A DNA stretch of 64,000 nt from the NCBI GenBank assembly GCA_905250075.1, contig CAJNOP010000019.1:1558408-1622407 (forward strand), in the 5' to 3' direction. The DNA comes from Rotaria sp. Silwood1. Lineage: Eukaryota > Rotifera > Eurotatoria > Philodinida > Philodinidae. Below the pieces are notes generated by a model, which saw only the letters and a program-made list of their open reading frames with translations, did no database searches and was not told where the DNA came from. How positions within the stretch are numbered: the first letter of the stretch is position 1; each line of letters begins with the position of its first letter. The position numbers and the translations under genes were made by a program. Positions 1-13,198 of this stretch are shown in pieces.

Positions 1-1
1 A

Positions 2-112
2 CATTTACTGGGAGAATTTAGAGACAACAAAATAGATGGCAGAGGCAAAGTGAAGTATGCTAATGGCAAAATCGAAGAGGGAGTGTGGTCTAACGGCACT
101 TTTGTTAGATGA
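2..112 (+). CDS. MORN-repeat protein, C-terminal end (partial)
   Basis: Only the last 36 codons are in the window, ending with TGA at 110-112. The reading frame contains a MORN-type unit: a YANGKIEEGVWSNGTF stretch preceded by a GEFRDNKIDGRGKVKY-like half repeat, matching the usual pattern of Tyr, Asn-Gly, acidic-Gly, Trp, Asn-Gly and Phe. MORN repeats often mediate membrane or cytoskeletal association, and many such proteins are ciliary or axonemal. The rest of the gene lies upstream, so the exact family member cannot be named. Codons here (GGC, GTG, AAG) are less A/T-ending than in the other genes of the window. Confidence 0.6.
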   Translation, partial: HLLGEFRDNKIDGRGKVKYANGKIEEGVWSNGTFVR

Positions 113-3100
113 GTGATGTATTTTGATGTTTATAGTGTACGTTGTATGATTGGTTTTGTGTGTCGAATTCATCAATTAGAATTTTTTCAGTTTTGTTTAT
201 TTTTTTGATGAAATTGCTTACATTGGAAGAAGTGTAACATTTCCGAAATTTATTGGAGCACGATTAACAACACTTGTCCATGCTCTTATTTTATTAAAAC
301 AAAAGAAATGATATTTGTAATTAAGATTTTGAGAAAATTGTTGTTCATCTTAAGATGGAAAATTAATCTGTGTTGGAAAAAATGAATATTGATGCAAATT
401 CCTATATGTGACACACAGAGAACTAAGAAATATACTCATCGCTGCATGCACATTCAAATTATCACTATATCATGAGATCCAAATCATTTATGCATAGGAT
501 ATTCCCACAATGTTCACTTTTTCATGGTATTACATTTTGAGCAATGCGTATCAGAGTTTTGAAGTCTTTTGTACCTGTTATTCGATTGAATAGGAGTTTC
601 TGGCGAGATAGAAGTTTGTCTCAGTGATGATTTGGGGTTTTCTAATCGAATCAGATCCAAAAGTGAACGATAACTATGGTCAATCTCATAAGCAACTCGT
701 AAATATCCTGATTCTACGTCGAATATTTTCGAACTTAAGGTCTCCAAAGTGATACTAAGCTTGTAGATATTAACTCTACAGACAGATACTTTTTATCTGT
801 GCATATAGATAGAAATCAAATTTCACGATGACTCGGTCAACGTGAAAATCGATAATACATTGTGTTTACACTAAACCAAATATCATTGATTTCAACAACA
901 GAAACCTGTGCGTTTCTCAAAAAATAACATACGACTAATGATTTCTTCCTATATAAAAAATCATTATGAACTCATTTAGTGATGTGAAGTAATCTCCCGT
1001 TTCCGCCCTCCATCGACTAAAACAATTGAATTTCCTTTCTTATCGCAAGTAAAGAGTACTTATGATGGTAAGTAACTACGCAAAGAAGTTATTGGTAGTC
1101 TGATTTCTAAATAAATACTTGTGCAACAATCCAAACGAAAAAAATATTATTAGTGAACCTATAACTAACACAACACGAATAGATTTCACTTGCAATTCTT
1201 CTCTTTTGAACGCGTAAACTTCATGTTCTACGATCGAAACTAGTTGAAAGTTCTGCATTTTGAAATAAAACGTCATAATCATTCACATATTGATCTATAA
1301 AAATTTCTATAACTGACAACTATTGTAATAATATAGTGTACTACTACTCAGCTATGGGGAAAAAATGAAACCAGTTCTGAGTAGATACTAGAAGACTTTA
1401 ATTAGATACGAATAAGAAGTCATCCATAGATGTGAGCAAGTTGACACAACGTACGTACTGTTTTGATCAGCGAAAATCAAGTTCTAGATTATGTCTTCCC
1501 TTCTATAAAATGTCGAAAACATTCCATTCCTTTTCAAATTGGGAAAATAGTTTACATGTTTTCGAAACTGATATGTGCTGTCAATAACATTTACTCAATG
1601 TAATCTGCAAGCATTGTAAATCATTCGAGTATTGATGAATTTTTGTTTCTATATCGCTCAAACATTAAAAATTAATTGAGAGCAATCATGCAGATAGTCT
1701 TATCATCAACTGAATGACATCATTTATTCAACTTATCATAGCAGACCCAAGCCTTAGACTAATTTTTTTGACAAGTCAATTGAATAGGTGACTAAGATAA
1801 AAATTTTAGAAATCATTGAAGAAGAACCTGTGTTCTTGATTTCGATAAATACATTTATACTTCATTCCGACTTAAAAGTTTTAATCGATTAATTATCTTC
1901 GATTACTTCTATGATTAACCTTTATAAAGTAGAGAAATGCTTGTTATTTTACAAATCAAACCATGAATGCTCTGTTTAAGAAGTCCAATCATCTTTTTCC
2001 GAAACCTCAAATGTTGATTAGAAAACATGTTCTCCTCTCATGTTTTTAATTACTTCCTTAATTATCAGGTTTCCATTACTTGATTCTTTGTTATAGAAAA
2101 GAACGCAATCCAATACTGTCTAACTTTATCCAATTTTTCTTGTTTTGAATTACGAATGATTCAAAATACTCATTCTTTATTATGTTTAATATTAGAAAAG
2201 ATCATGTTGATCTATTTATTGATCTTGAGAAAAGACAAATTTATTAAGATATTATTTTACCCAAATAAATGTCAGTCGTTTACGTCCAATGCCAAAAGAT
2301 TTTAATAGACAGAAAACAATAAAAAGAAAATAATGAAGACCATAACTTGTTACTCATATTCCTTAAGTTTGAGCATGAAATCATAAATAGCTTTTGGATA
2401 ATTCGAACGCTTTTCCAAACAATCGCCATTACATAAAACTTGCAGTAGTTTTTGAGATATTGAATCAAACGTCACATCTTTGATTGTTTGAAGTTCCTAA
2501 TCGCCATTAAAAAATAAATAAATTTTTAACGAATAAAGTCATATAACTTGTTAATAAAGTGTTTGATCATAGGATATAGTGTCCCAAACAGAAGCATCAA
2601 ACGGTCAAATATCGAATTGAAAATGAAATAAAGGTGTTTCAAGAACTTCTGATCAATACCATATTGATGGCAATAGACAGTTCTGTCTAATCTAAAAGAT
2701 AAACCAACTAAAATTGTTTTTACAATAAAAACTAAATTTACTTGATAGAATGTATTTTTTCCAAGAACACGTAACCCTGACTTTATTTTTGGACATTATC
2801 TTGAAAGCACTAAGAGTGAATTCTTGAACCAAAACAAGTTGTCGGAGGATATTGTGACAAATATAGATCAACTCAGCTTTTTATGCAATGTCTAAGTATA
2901 CTCTTGCTTTTGACAGGAAGCTTGATTATTCTGACCAAAAATAAAGTAACCTTAACGCAGTAGTATGATTATGTATAGTTTTGAAAAACCTATCGGATGA
3001 TCTATAATTCTAAGTGAACTTCTGCTTCCACGATTCAATAGTGAAGGAGTTCTACTATGAGTGTCCTCATATGGTAAGCACAAGCAAACAATGTCATCTA

Positions 3101-3829
3101 AAAGAAAAAGGGAAAGAATAATATTTTGCCATACTCCTAAATGTCATTCGATATTTAAGTAGAATTAAAAGAGCTGACAAACGTTGACGAAGTTTACATA
3201 TAAACACTCCATGGCATAACACTAAAGAAGATCGATTATATAACGCTTTGTGTCAGCCACATGCAAATAAAATGAATCTCTAACGGTCGAATTCGAACAG
3301 CAATCCACTTGTGACATTTGAACTGGCTGCTAGGAATATAAGAAACTCAGTATCAAAGAAAGACCGACTTCATCGTTTCACAACTTCTCCTATGATATCT
3401 CTTGTTTTAGTGATGAATGCCGTTCATCATGTTTCGTGAAGGTTTATGCAAACTATTTGATCATGTCTGAAAAACGAACTATCAAGTTTTTTGAGCGAAG
3501 ATTCCCTTCTACAAATTTGACTATCTCCCATCACTCTATGATATAGTCATATTTAATTATACTAATCGATTTTTTTATGCAGAATTCCTTTTCTTAGACT
3601 AGGGGGTCATCGATGAATGGTCATTAATTTCACTGACAAAACTATTCTGAAATCCGTCGCTTCTTATAGTTTGATGACTGAACTGTTAGAATACGTAACC
3701 ACAATAAGTAATCAATAAAATAATACTATATACAACAATTGACCATAACACCACGATTACCAAGAAAAAATTCAAAATATGGCTTTTTACTAAAATTATT
3801 AATAAAATAATTTTCCAAGCTCTGACATA
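113..3829. other. Intergenic, no convincing gene
   Basis: AT-rich sequence with short open frames only. A minus-strand frame at 1076-1282 encodes 68 residues with one hydrophobic segment and a basic stretch, and a minus-strand frame at 514-747 is open without an ATG. Neither has splice partners or a recognisable domain, so neither is called as a gene. Confidence 0.5.
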
Positions 3830-4801
3830 ACGGGTGGGCCGAAAGTTTTGAGACAAAATGTTTGTCCACTTTTCACCACCTCAAAAGTATTCTAGATGAA
3901 TGCGAAAAGGTGGGTAAGGATCAGAATTTAATGCTCTTTCAGAATATGAGTTCAGAAATTCTATATCTATTTCTGTAAGGGAGAAGCAAGAAAATCTTTG
4001 AAAGGCATAAAAAAATAGTCTGGACAAAATGGTTGAGTCGAATCATCTGGACAATATTCTCTTTATTTTTGCCCTACCTAAAACTATTGTAGACGAATGA
4101 AAAGTACAGGTTATGATCGGAATTTTGTGCTCTTTCTGAATATGGGCTCAAAAAATTTGTATTTGATTTTGTACGAGAGTAGTGAGACAATCTTTGAATA
4201 TGCCCAAAAATTGGATTGGTTAATGAACACATCGGCATTTTTTCTTCTGTGAGTCCTATGCGAGGATGCTAAAAACGGTTGAGTATGGTAATTTTGTAGA
4301 GCAGACAGTCCTCCACAAAATGAGATGTCGAACTCCAATATAGCTTTTATACAAGTAAAATTATAGACATTTTCTGAGAAGCTATTTTTACATGAGATGG
4401 ATTTTGGTTAAAAAATCGATTTTTCAAAAATGAGGGTAATAAGGAAACGAAAATTTAGATGATTTGTAAGAAAATAAAAAGAAACTGAAATAGCGCATTT
4501 TGTAGGGCAGAATTTGCTCTACAATATGATATATGAACCAAAGTTACAACATTAAGTTTCGAATTAGAACAGTAAAAAATACAAAAATGTACAAAACATA
4601 TTTTTGTCCAAACTAACTTTCAAAGCAATTCAATGATTTCCTCATTGCTTCCAAACAAAAATAGGCACAAAATTTCTGAACTCATATTCGGAAAGAGCAT
4701 TAAATTCTAATTCTTGTCCACCTTTTTGCATCCTTCTACAATACTTCTGATGTGATGAAAAATGGACAAACATTTTGTCTCAAAACTTTCGGCCCACCCG
4801 T
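3830..4801. mobile_element. Non-autonomous DNA transposon with long inverted repeats and TA flanks (Tc1/mariner-like MITE)
   Basis: The left end begins ACGGGTGGGCCGAAAGTTTT and the right end is its reverse complement, finishing at 4801. Both ends are flanked by TA (3828-3829 and 4802-4803), as expected for Tc1/mariner insertion. The inverted arms are imperfect but traceable for about 190 bp. Inside, a second degenerate copy of part of the left arm starts near 4080, and a motif around GTAGAGCAGA recurs at about 4296 and 4502. No transposase is encoded. Superfamily assignment is inferred from the TA target and the end sequence. Confidence 0.75.
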
Positions 4802-6878
4802 TAATAGAGAATTTTCTGAATACTTGGTATTTCTTTTATGACTACTCATGGATCTGCTCATGACCATCTTTGAGACTTTTTCGAGCTTTTTGTTACATGT
4901 CACTAACAAGAGAATGTCGATAAAACCGTATCGGATATTCAATCAATGAAAAAAAGGTTGGTTTTTATAATAACCTATCGTCCTTCCTAAATTTTTATCG
5001 CTTTCGTGTACGACATTAAATAACAGATAATAGTTGTGAATTTGATTGATGATAAAGTTGAAAGATTTATGTACATTTTAGTTGTAGTTTAAAATGGCAT
5101 ACATTACCATTTTCAGAACTTCTTCCTTTAGGATATCAAAGAGAATGACAAAAAAGACCATTGAAATTATATTGATGTTCAAATCTTTCATTTGTTGTTT
5201 AATACATAGGTGGGGATAACAAAAATAATTTCACCTCTTATTAATTTTATTCTTTTCGATTCTCTTAACGAATATTTTTCTTTGTTTTTAAATTCAGTTT
5301 GATGTTGTCTTTTATAACAAACAATAAATTTCATTTTAAAAGACTAATCATTTTCTATCTTGCCTACTCTCTCTCTCTCTCTATCATTATAAAATCTAAC
5401 ATCAGAATTGATTCTTCTTTGTCAGCTACCTTTCCGTAATATTTACTTTTGTTAAGATATAAGAGACATTCTTTGAGTGCACAAGACAAGAAGAAGAAAG
5501 AAATCATAAAACAATGACTCTTGTTAACTCTCGATATATTGTAAAAATTTCCTTTTTTTATTTATTTTTGTTGATGAATGATTACATGAGAAGAAAAAGA
5601 AAAGAGAGAGAAAAAATATTAAGTGTGAAAAAGAAGGTTTTAGTTTTGTTCAAACATCGGAACAAGTTGTCCAGTCTTTCTTTTGTATTCATAAGTAGGA
5701 TTTTTTTATTAACTAATAATATATACATAGATACGTGAGTAAAATAGATTAAGTTTAACTTTTTCAAGTGTAGTTAATTATCATTTTTTTTTGTTACTTA
5801 AAATTGATGTCGATATTTAAATGGAAGCAATAGATTTCTTTTTTTTTATTGTGAAGCAAAAAAATTTCTGTCTCTTGTCAATATATATATGCGTAAGTGT
5901 GCATCTTCAACAAGTCATAAAAGAACTTGAAGTCTTGTTTTGTAATCATATGACAAATCAATTGTTAGATTATATTAAACTGTATTTTGAATGTATAGAA
6001 AAAAGAAATTTTCATGAATTCTAACATACTTTATAAGAACATATTGATAATTGTGATTGATTATTCAAAATTTTTTCTAGTATTAATAGTATAATGTCAT
6101 TTATTTTGTATGTGATTAGTTTTGCGGCTATTTTTGCTACCTATTCAGATCGTTCCTATCTTTGCATGAATATAAAACGTAGAGAAAAGTATTTCAGAAT
6201 CTAATAATCTCGAACGGTATGAATATTCTGTTATCAGATTACCAATTGATTCTCATAGCTTTATTAACCTATATTTATTCATATTTCAGTGTTATTTTTT
6301 TCTTAGTTACTTTTGAAATATGTAAAGACATTTGATCTTTACTGTATCGATATAACCTTGATGAAAAAAAAAACAAGAAAGGCATTTTTTGAAAATTTGT
6401 ATCCATACTTTGAGATATAAGCATGTGCTTATAAAAAAAAAGAGAGAATGATGATTATTATTGTGAAACAGTAAGTGTGCGGCACTCAATCTGTTGTCTG
6501 CATATCGATCAAGAGTTTTTTTTTGTTTTTCGTCACTCAAAATAGGAAGAAAACATCAGTATACACTCGTACAACGAATGAAGCCGTCAAATCTTGTTAT
6601 TATTTCATTGTGAATATAAAAGATTTATTTTTCCATCGTTAGAAATATAAAGAAAAAATAATAATATAATACCTAATCCTTTTTATATTTAAAAAGAAAT
6701 AAAAATGTTCATAACAAGGTTGTCAAACTAACGTGCATGATGTTTTTTTCCTCATTGACATGCTTTTAATGCGTCTTATATTTTATTTATAAAATCAACA
6801 AATAGAGAAATTCTTGTATTTCTACTTGTAACAAAACTACTCATTTCTTTCTTAGATTTTTCTTTACTCATAGCAGTA
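4802..6878. other. Intergenic, no convincing gene
   Basis: AT-rich sequence with poly-T and poly-A runs and a short TC run near 5369-5381. The short open frames on both strands are low-complexity (Phe/Leu/Lys/Ile-rich) and lack splice-supported continuations. Confidence 0.5.
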
Positions 6879-8218
6879 ATGTCATTTAAATACGAACGAT
6901 TTCTTATTGAAGCTATTGAACAATGTAATATGCCTAAAATAATAACATGTGTTAAACATGGTCATAATTTTCATCTAAAAAATAATCTTGGACAAAATTT
7001 ACTTATACATTTACTTAAACAACAAAATTATCAAGATCCACTTTTTGAAAAAAAACGTTTACAAATATTTGATTTTTTAATATCACATTGTAAACTTGAT
7101 GTACACATAGTTGATTATTATAATAAAAATTTATTTAATTGGGCAACAAATCTTAATTGTACACAAGAAGCACTTTATTTATTACGTTCATATCCAGGTG
7201 ATATTGATATACTTAAACGTGATCATTCAGGTTCATGTTCATTACATTATGCAATTGAACATGGTAATGAAATTCTTGTACATGCTATTGTTGATTATCT
7301 TCTTCAATATCGTATAAGATTTGATATAAAAGATAATTATAATAATACACCAGAAGAATTAGCTAGCAAATTAGGTTATTATCATATAGCAGATTATTTA
7401 TCTGAAGCATGTCGATCAACAATATTTATGTCAAGAGAAATTTCATTTTTACAACAACGACCAATAACAGATCGATTAAAAACAACAGCAACAACAATAA
7501 CAACTCGATCAAAAACAACAATAACGAATAGGTCTAAAGTAACAACAGCAACAACAATAAATAGATCGAAAACAACAACAGCAAACACAACAAATACAAA
7601 AATGAATTTATCAATATTATCATCATTAATATCATCACCGTTTATATTTAATTCAGCTGAATTTTATAATTTATTTGAATCAAAAATTGATAAAGCAAAA
7701 CATTTAAATGATTGGAAAACTGTTGCAGCATTAAGAGCATTACAAAAAAATTTTAATGAAAAAAATATCAATAAATTACGTAAGTTTAATAAGAAGATTT
7801 TTTTTTTCTTTTGTCATCAATATTATATTTGTTTTTAGCTATACCAACTCTTCAAATTAGTAGAACAACATCACCTGTTTCTTCGAAATCTTTTCCTATC
7901 ATTACGCCATCACCAACTAGTCAATCAGCACAATTATTAAATTTATTAGAACCACAAATATGTTCATCATATTGCATACCATTTATACCTAGTTATCCAC
8001 GACCAATTATTCCAATTGTTAATCGTCAACTACAACCAACATCACAACGTAAAATGTCAATAGCATCATCACGTCGTTTATCATCAGTAATGAGTATTCG
8101 TAAACGTAATTCAAATGTTAGTCAATTAGGTTTTTTACCAATGCAAGATGGACAAAGTCGTTTAGTTTTACCATCAACTATTAAACAACATAGACCATCA
8201 ATTACAACAGATAATTAA
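6879..8218 (+). CDS. Ankyrin-repeat protein with Thr-rich linker (2 exons)
   Basis: Exon 1 is 6879-7779 and exon 2 is 7839-8218; the 59-bp intron starts GTAAGT and ends TTTTTAG. The spliced product is 426 residues. Ankyrin-type repeats occupy roughly residues 10-180; the clearest unit reads SGSCSLHYAIEHGNEILVHA followed by NNTPEELASKLGYYHIADYL, the usual TPLHxA and TPxxLA patterns. A low-complexity Thr/Arg/Ser/Lys linker follows, with the motif RSK recurring three times. The C-terminal third is Ser/Pro/Gln-rich. Ankyrin repeats are protein-binding scaffolds, and no catalytic domain is visible. I do not recognise an orthologue. An AATAAA occurs about 60 bp past the stop. AG dinucleotides after T-rich tracts at 6855 and 6872 precede the ATG closely. 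Confidence 0.8.
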
Positions 8219-11200
8219 ATAGATAATAGTCCATTACCAACATCATGTACGAAAAAATTTGATTGCTGTTCAGGATTAAATAAAAATAAAACATCTAAAT
8301 TCTATAGATTTTTTCAAATGTTGAATAGTTTTTTTTCTTTCATTCTTTTTGTTTCCTTTTGAGTCTGAGCAATGAAATATATTTATATGTTGTTATGAAA
8401 GTGATCATAAAATTAAAATAACCAAAGAATTTATAAAAACAAAACTATCTAACGAAAGATGATTTGTAATCCAAGCTTTTTCTCTTGACCATGAAAAATC
8501 TAATAGCAACTAATCTTTATTATAAATAGAAATTATTTCTTTACATTTTTATTGTTTGAAACGATTTAAAATTTTTATAATGCATCAAAATTTGTCTTTT
8601 CAAAACTTAAAACTTCTGCTTGCATTAGAAGAGTCCTAATCTTTCGTTGCATATCTCAGTATATAAATTTTCTTACAAAGGTCTTCTTTTTATAAATTTA
8701 ACATAAAAAGTTTTCTGAATAGTCACGAGGAACCAACTCATTCTTCTAATGTGCAGAAGGATCTATGGTTTATATTCCAAACTTTATATTAATATTTAGA
8801 TCGTACAAGAAGATTAGTTGTAAGATATTCTTAATATAGCACAAGTATCATCCATATGTATTTACTCGATCAAAAAGCTGCTTTTTTCAAGATTAACATT
8901 GGTAAACATGTCTAGTCAAATTTCATCTACTTATAAAGTCATTGAAGAGAATCAAAATTTCATACTTATCTATTAAGAATTTATTTTTGTCTTAAAGTTA
9001 GTTCATTGAAAACAAACCTGTGACGAAGACCAAAATGATGTATACAAAAAATCTTTTATGCAGTTCAGTTTTGTATTTTGTTAAAAATTATCTCAATCCA
9101 AACTATAAGAACGTCTTCAATAAAGAGTTTGATTCTTTTTGAGTTCTAGCTGAAAATAATATATTTATTGATACATTTTTTATTACCGTTGTTTTTTTTT
9201 TTTGTTTCAAACGTTAGTCTTGACTGCTATCAGATTTTTATTCTCAATGAACTAATTTTTAGCCAGAAAAAAAATTCTTCATATATATATTTATAGAGAT
9301 TATGAAGTGATTTATAAGTAAACAAAAATAGTTCAAACTAAAGACTTTTGTACATATAGATCAAGAAATCTTTCAATTTTTTTTCAGGTTAAGATTATTT
9401 TATAATTTGTAACTTAAAATTGATAATAAAAAAAAGAGCCAGATGGCACAAAAAAAGTAAATCAAAAGGTTAAGTAGTTTATACTTTATTGATTGTCTTA
9501 TTATTATTAAGATCCGAATAGTTTCATTAGTGATCAGTTTAATCCTTACTAATGATTCTGACACTTATTGTAATAATTAAGTCAAATAAGATCATTTTTA
9601 TGCATATATGATTTTCTTTTTATGGATAATGTGTCTCAATCAGATTGATTATAAGGTTATTTCTTTTATTACATATGAAAAAAAAAACAAAATATATATC
9701 GACATGTTCCTAATATTATTTCAATTAAAGCACAAAAAAAATATCAATAAATTCTAATTAATTTTAATTATCACTTAATTATCAAATGAATGGATTTTTT
9801 CACACGTAATTTATTAATCAAAAACGAAAATCATAATTCAATTGCTCATTTTGTTCTAATTAACAAAAACATTCGTTGCTTTTTTATTATTAATAAATAA
9901 AAGAAAGAAAAACGGACAATTTATATAATTTGACATTCGATAAAAATCTTCAATTTTTTCATTTTCTTTTTCTTAAAAGAAAAAAAAACCCATTTTCAAA
10001 TTATCATAATTTCATTAAAAAACAAAAAAAAAGAGATCCTATGTATCATAGAATCTTTTCATTTTGACGATAATTGAAATAAAATAACTATACAAAAAAA
10101 AAGACAACATGTCAATTTGATAATGATTGAGAATAATATTATGAGAGCGAGAAAGGAGAAAGAGAGAGAGAGAGAGAGAGGTCACACCGTTAATGAAAAT
10201 AAAAAGCTTTGCTCTGTAATTTTGTTAGCAAATCAATGGACGAGTGAAAGTGTATATTCGATTATAGTACTGAATTTAATCTTCGCTTTATTATTAACTA
10301 AGATATAAAATCACACATCATGTCAGGAAATTGTTGTTGACAACAGTAGAGTAACGAAATAGCTAATCATTGAACGAGCAAATAGACTTCACGCTTTTTT
10401 TCATTTGATTAAAAAGAAAAAAGAAAATTTGATCTCGAAATGAGAAAAAAAAAAGACAAATTTCCGGTAGAACATTATCATTATATGATCGATATCAATG
10501 AAACAAAACTGTACATTGCATGTTATTCGATTTGTCATGTTATAGATAACAAGAATCAGGTGAGAAAAGCTTTATACATACATGTAATAATGATGTTAAT
10601 TGTCCACGACAACATTTCTTCGTTTTTTTTTTATCCTTCTTTTTTTTTTTATTCTTTTATACTTTCATCATCATGTCATTTTTATTTGACGATGAAAGAA
10701 GTGAGCTTGCGTCTTCTATGACTCATTAAAGCTAATTGACTTTTCACACAGCAGGATTGAGAAATAAAACTGTCCTTACAGAAACTACTAATTAAAATCA
10801 AGTAGACTCAATCACATCAAAAAGAAGAGAAGAGAGAAAAAAAGACGTCATCCACTTAATCTCAATCTATGCCAGCAGATGTATCGGTGTTTAACAATGA
10901 GAGATACTTGTCTGTCTTTTTCTTTTTTCAACAAATCGAATTCGTTTTCAGCTAATTTAATCAACATTAAATACAGACAATCAATTCGTGATGATGCATT
11001 ATCTTGCTATTTTACTTAAGTGATCATCATGGGACTAGTTGATGAAACAAAGGAAAATGAAATCATATCCAATGAAATATTCAAATGTACTGATAATTCT
11101 TTCTTTGACTTGAGTATATATAATAAATAGGTGAAAGATTTTACAAATTGATTAATAAACTTTTAAAAGGACACATATTTTAAGAATAGAACAATGTAAT

Positions 11201-11827
11201 TTTTGTTTGAATTGAACATCAATTGTGAAAATATTATTTGCTTTCTTAATTGAATAAATATCTTCGTTTACATAATAATAAGAAAATATTGATTCTTATT
11301 GATTATTATCAAATACTTACCATTAATATGAAATTCCTTTCTTTTTTTTTGTATTTTTTTTTATTACTTCTATCTATGCAAAAAAATTTCATTTATTTTC
11401 TAATACACATCGATTCAATTTGCTGACAGAAATGTTCAAGTAATGACGATGATCATTGGTTGTGCCAGTCTATAATTACATCCGCCTTTACTATTCGTCC
11501 TATCGTTGAGTTTTTGACGAATAGGAAAAAAAAATCGAGAGAGAAAAAGAGCAATCATAGAGAAAGGGTGACGTTGTTGATTAATGTTTTGCTTCTCTTC
11601 TCTTTCTGCTCATTTTACGTTCTTTTTTTTGTCGTTGTCGTAGTCGTTGTCGTTGCACTACTACTCCCCATTCATCACGGTCATTATTAGATTATTCATT
11701 AAATAAATTAAAAAAACAACAGAGTAGCGCAAAGAGAGCAAGAAGAAAAAAGCCAAGAGAAAACTCATCATTATTATTATTCTTATTACAGTTACCATCA
11801 TCATACGAATATATAAATATAGATAGA
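8219..11827. other. Intergenic, no convincing gene
   Basis: Highly AT-rich, with a likely polyadenylation signal near 8279, many A/T homopolymers and an AG repeat at about 10160-10180. Open frames are short and low-complexity. The last few hundred bases before the homeobox gene presumably include its promoter and 5' UTR, but no defined element was recognised. Confidence 0.5.
10160..10180. repeat. AG dinucleotide microsatellite
   Basis: Uninterrupted AG repeats flanked by further purine-rich sequence. Confidence 0.85.
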
Positions 11828-13198
11828 ATGAAAAGTAGTACAAACAAGACATCATCATCATCAACAACAAATTCTATTTCAATGGTTTCAACAACAAATG
11901 ATGATTTAAAAGCAATTCATTCAATAGAAGCTATTCTAGGTATTAAACATTACGATAGTCATCATCATCATCATCATCATCAACAACAACAGCAGCAACA
12001 ATATTTATTTCCTTCTTCACATCTTATACCATCATCAAAATTTAATCAACAAAAATTTTCAAATAAAAAACGAATTTCTAATGAATCTTATCCTGATAGT
12101 AAGTAATATAATAGAAAGAAAAAAAACAACAAATTCTATATGATTTATTTGTAAAAAAAAAAAACAATAGGTAAAGCAATGCGTCGTATGAATAATGAAA
12201 TTGATACATTGAGTACAAGTAAAAGTAATGGTAATTCAGAAGATGATATTGAAGATTTAGATGATGATAATGATAGTGATGATCGTTTATTATCAAATCA
12301 ACAACATAATTCAAAAAAGAAACATCGTCGAAATCGTACAACATTTACAACATTTCAATTACATGAATTAGAACGAGCTTTTGAAAAATCTCGTATGATG
12401 TTTTTTTTTTTTTTTAATTTCATATTAATTAATTTTCAGTCCTTTTTTTTCTTGTGTATGTTATAGATTATCCTGATGTATACAATCGAGAAGAATTAGC
12501 AGGCAAAATTAGTTTACCAGAAGTACGAGTACAAGTTTGGTAAGATATTTTAATCTACATAGTTTTAAAGATTTTTTTTTTTTTTTTGTAATTTAATTTG
12601 AGAAAAAAAAAACAAAGACTTTGATAAATAGAATATATGATTATATTTACATAAGAATATAATTTCTATTTAATATAATCTTAATAAATTAAATTAAAGG
12701 TTTCAAAATCGTCGTGCTAAATGGCGTCGACAAGAAAAAGCTGAAGCAAGTACATTAAAAATAAATCCTGATTTTCCAATGTCAAGTTTTCCACCAACAT
12801 CTCGACCAACAACAAATCCATCATCATCATCACCTATGTCATCAACACTACCATTAGATCCATGGCTTGTTTCACCATTTACAACATCAACATCAACATT
12901 TTCTACAAATACAAATGGAACACATAATCCAAATAATGTTACATTTTTTCCAACAAATTGTAATGTATCATCACTTTATTCATCATCAACATACCCAACA
13001 TCACCACCATTTCATCATTCATACGGTTCATTTTGTTCGGATACAAATGAAATAATTAATGAAACAACAAATTTAAATCCGACTAATAATGCTAATTCAA
13101 TTGCTCATTTACGTATTAAAGCAAAAGAATATATGAGTGCCATTATTGGAACAACAAATAATACAAAAAATCATCTTATATGGCCTCAAGGTGTATAA
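11828..13198 (+). CDS. rax: Retinal homeobox (Rax/Rx) paired-like transcription factor (4 exons)
   Basis: Exons: 11828-12098, 12171-12392, 12467-12539, 12700-13198, giving 354 residues. Three Rx hallmarks are in order: an octapeptide HSIEAILG at residues 31-38; a paired-like homeodomain at 142-201 with Phe8, Trp48 and Gln50 (helix 3 reads [20 protein letters not shown]); and a C-terminal OAR motif, [15 protein letters not shown], near 322-336. Rx proteins specify anterior neuroectoderm and photoreceptor fates. The last homeodomain intron splits the Trp48 codon, close to the 46/47 position shared by paired-class genes. His-7 and Gln-7 runs in exon 1 and Ser/Thr/Asn-rich flanks are low-complexity. 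Closest alternatives are Alx, Arx or Otp, but the residues around the octapeptide and homeodomain best fit Rax. Confidence 0.9.

Noticed and set aside
514-1282. Two minus-strand open frames (514-747 and 1076-1282) with plausible composition, one with a membrane-like segment
   Set aside because: The first lacks an ATG, no splice signals join them in a common frame, and no domain is recognisable.
4111-4942. Minus-strand frames at 4111-4338 and 4736-4942
   Set aside because: The first lies within the inverted-repeat element and the second runs out of its right arm into adjacent AT-rich sequence; neither resembles a transposase.
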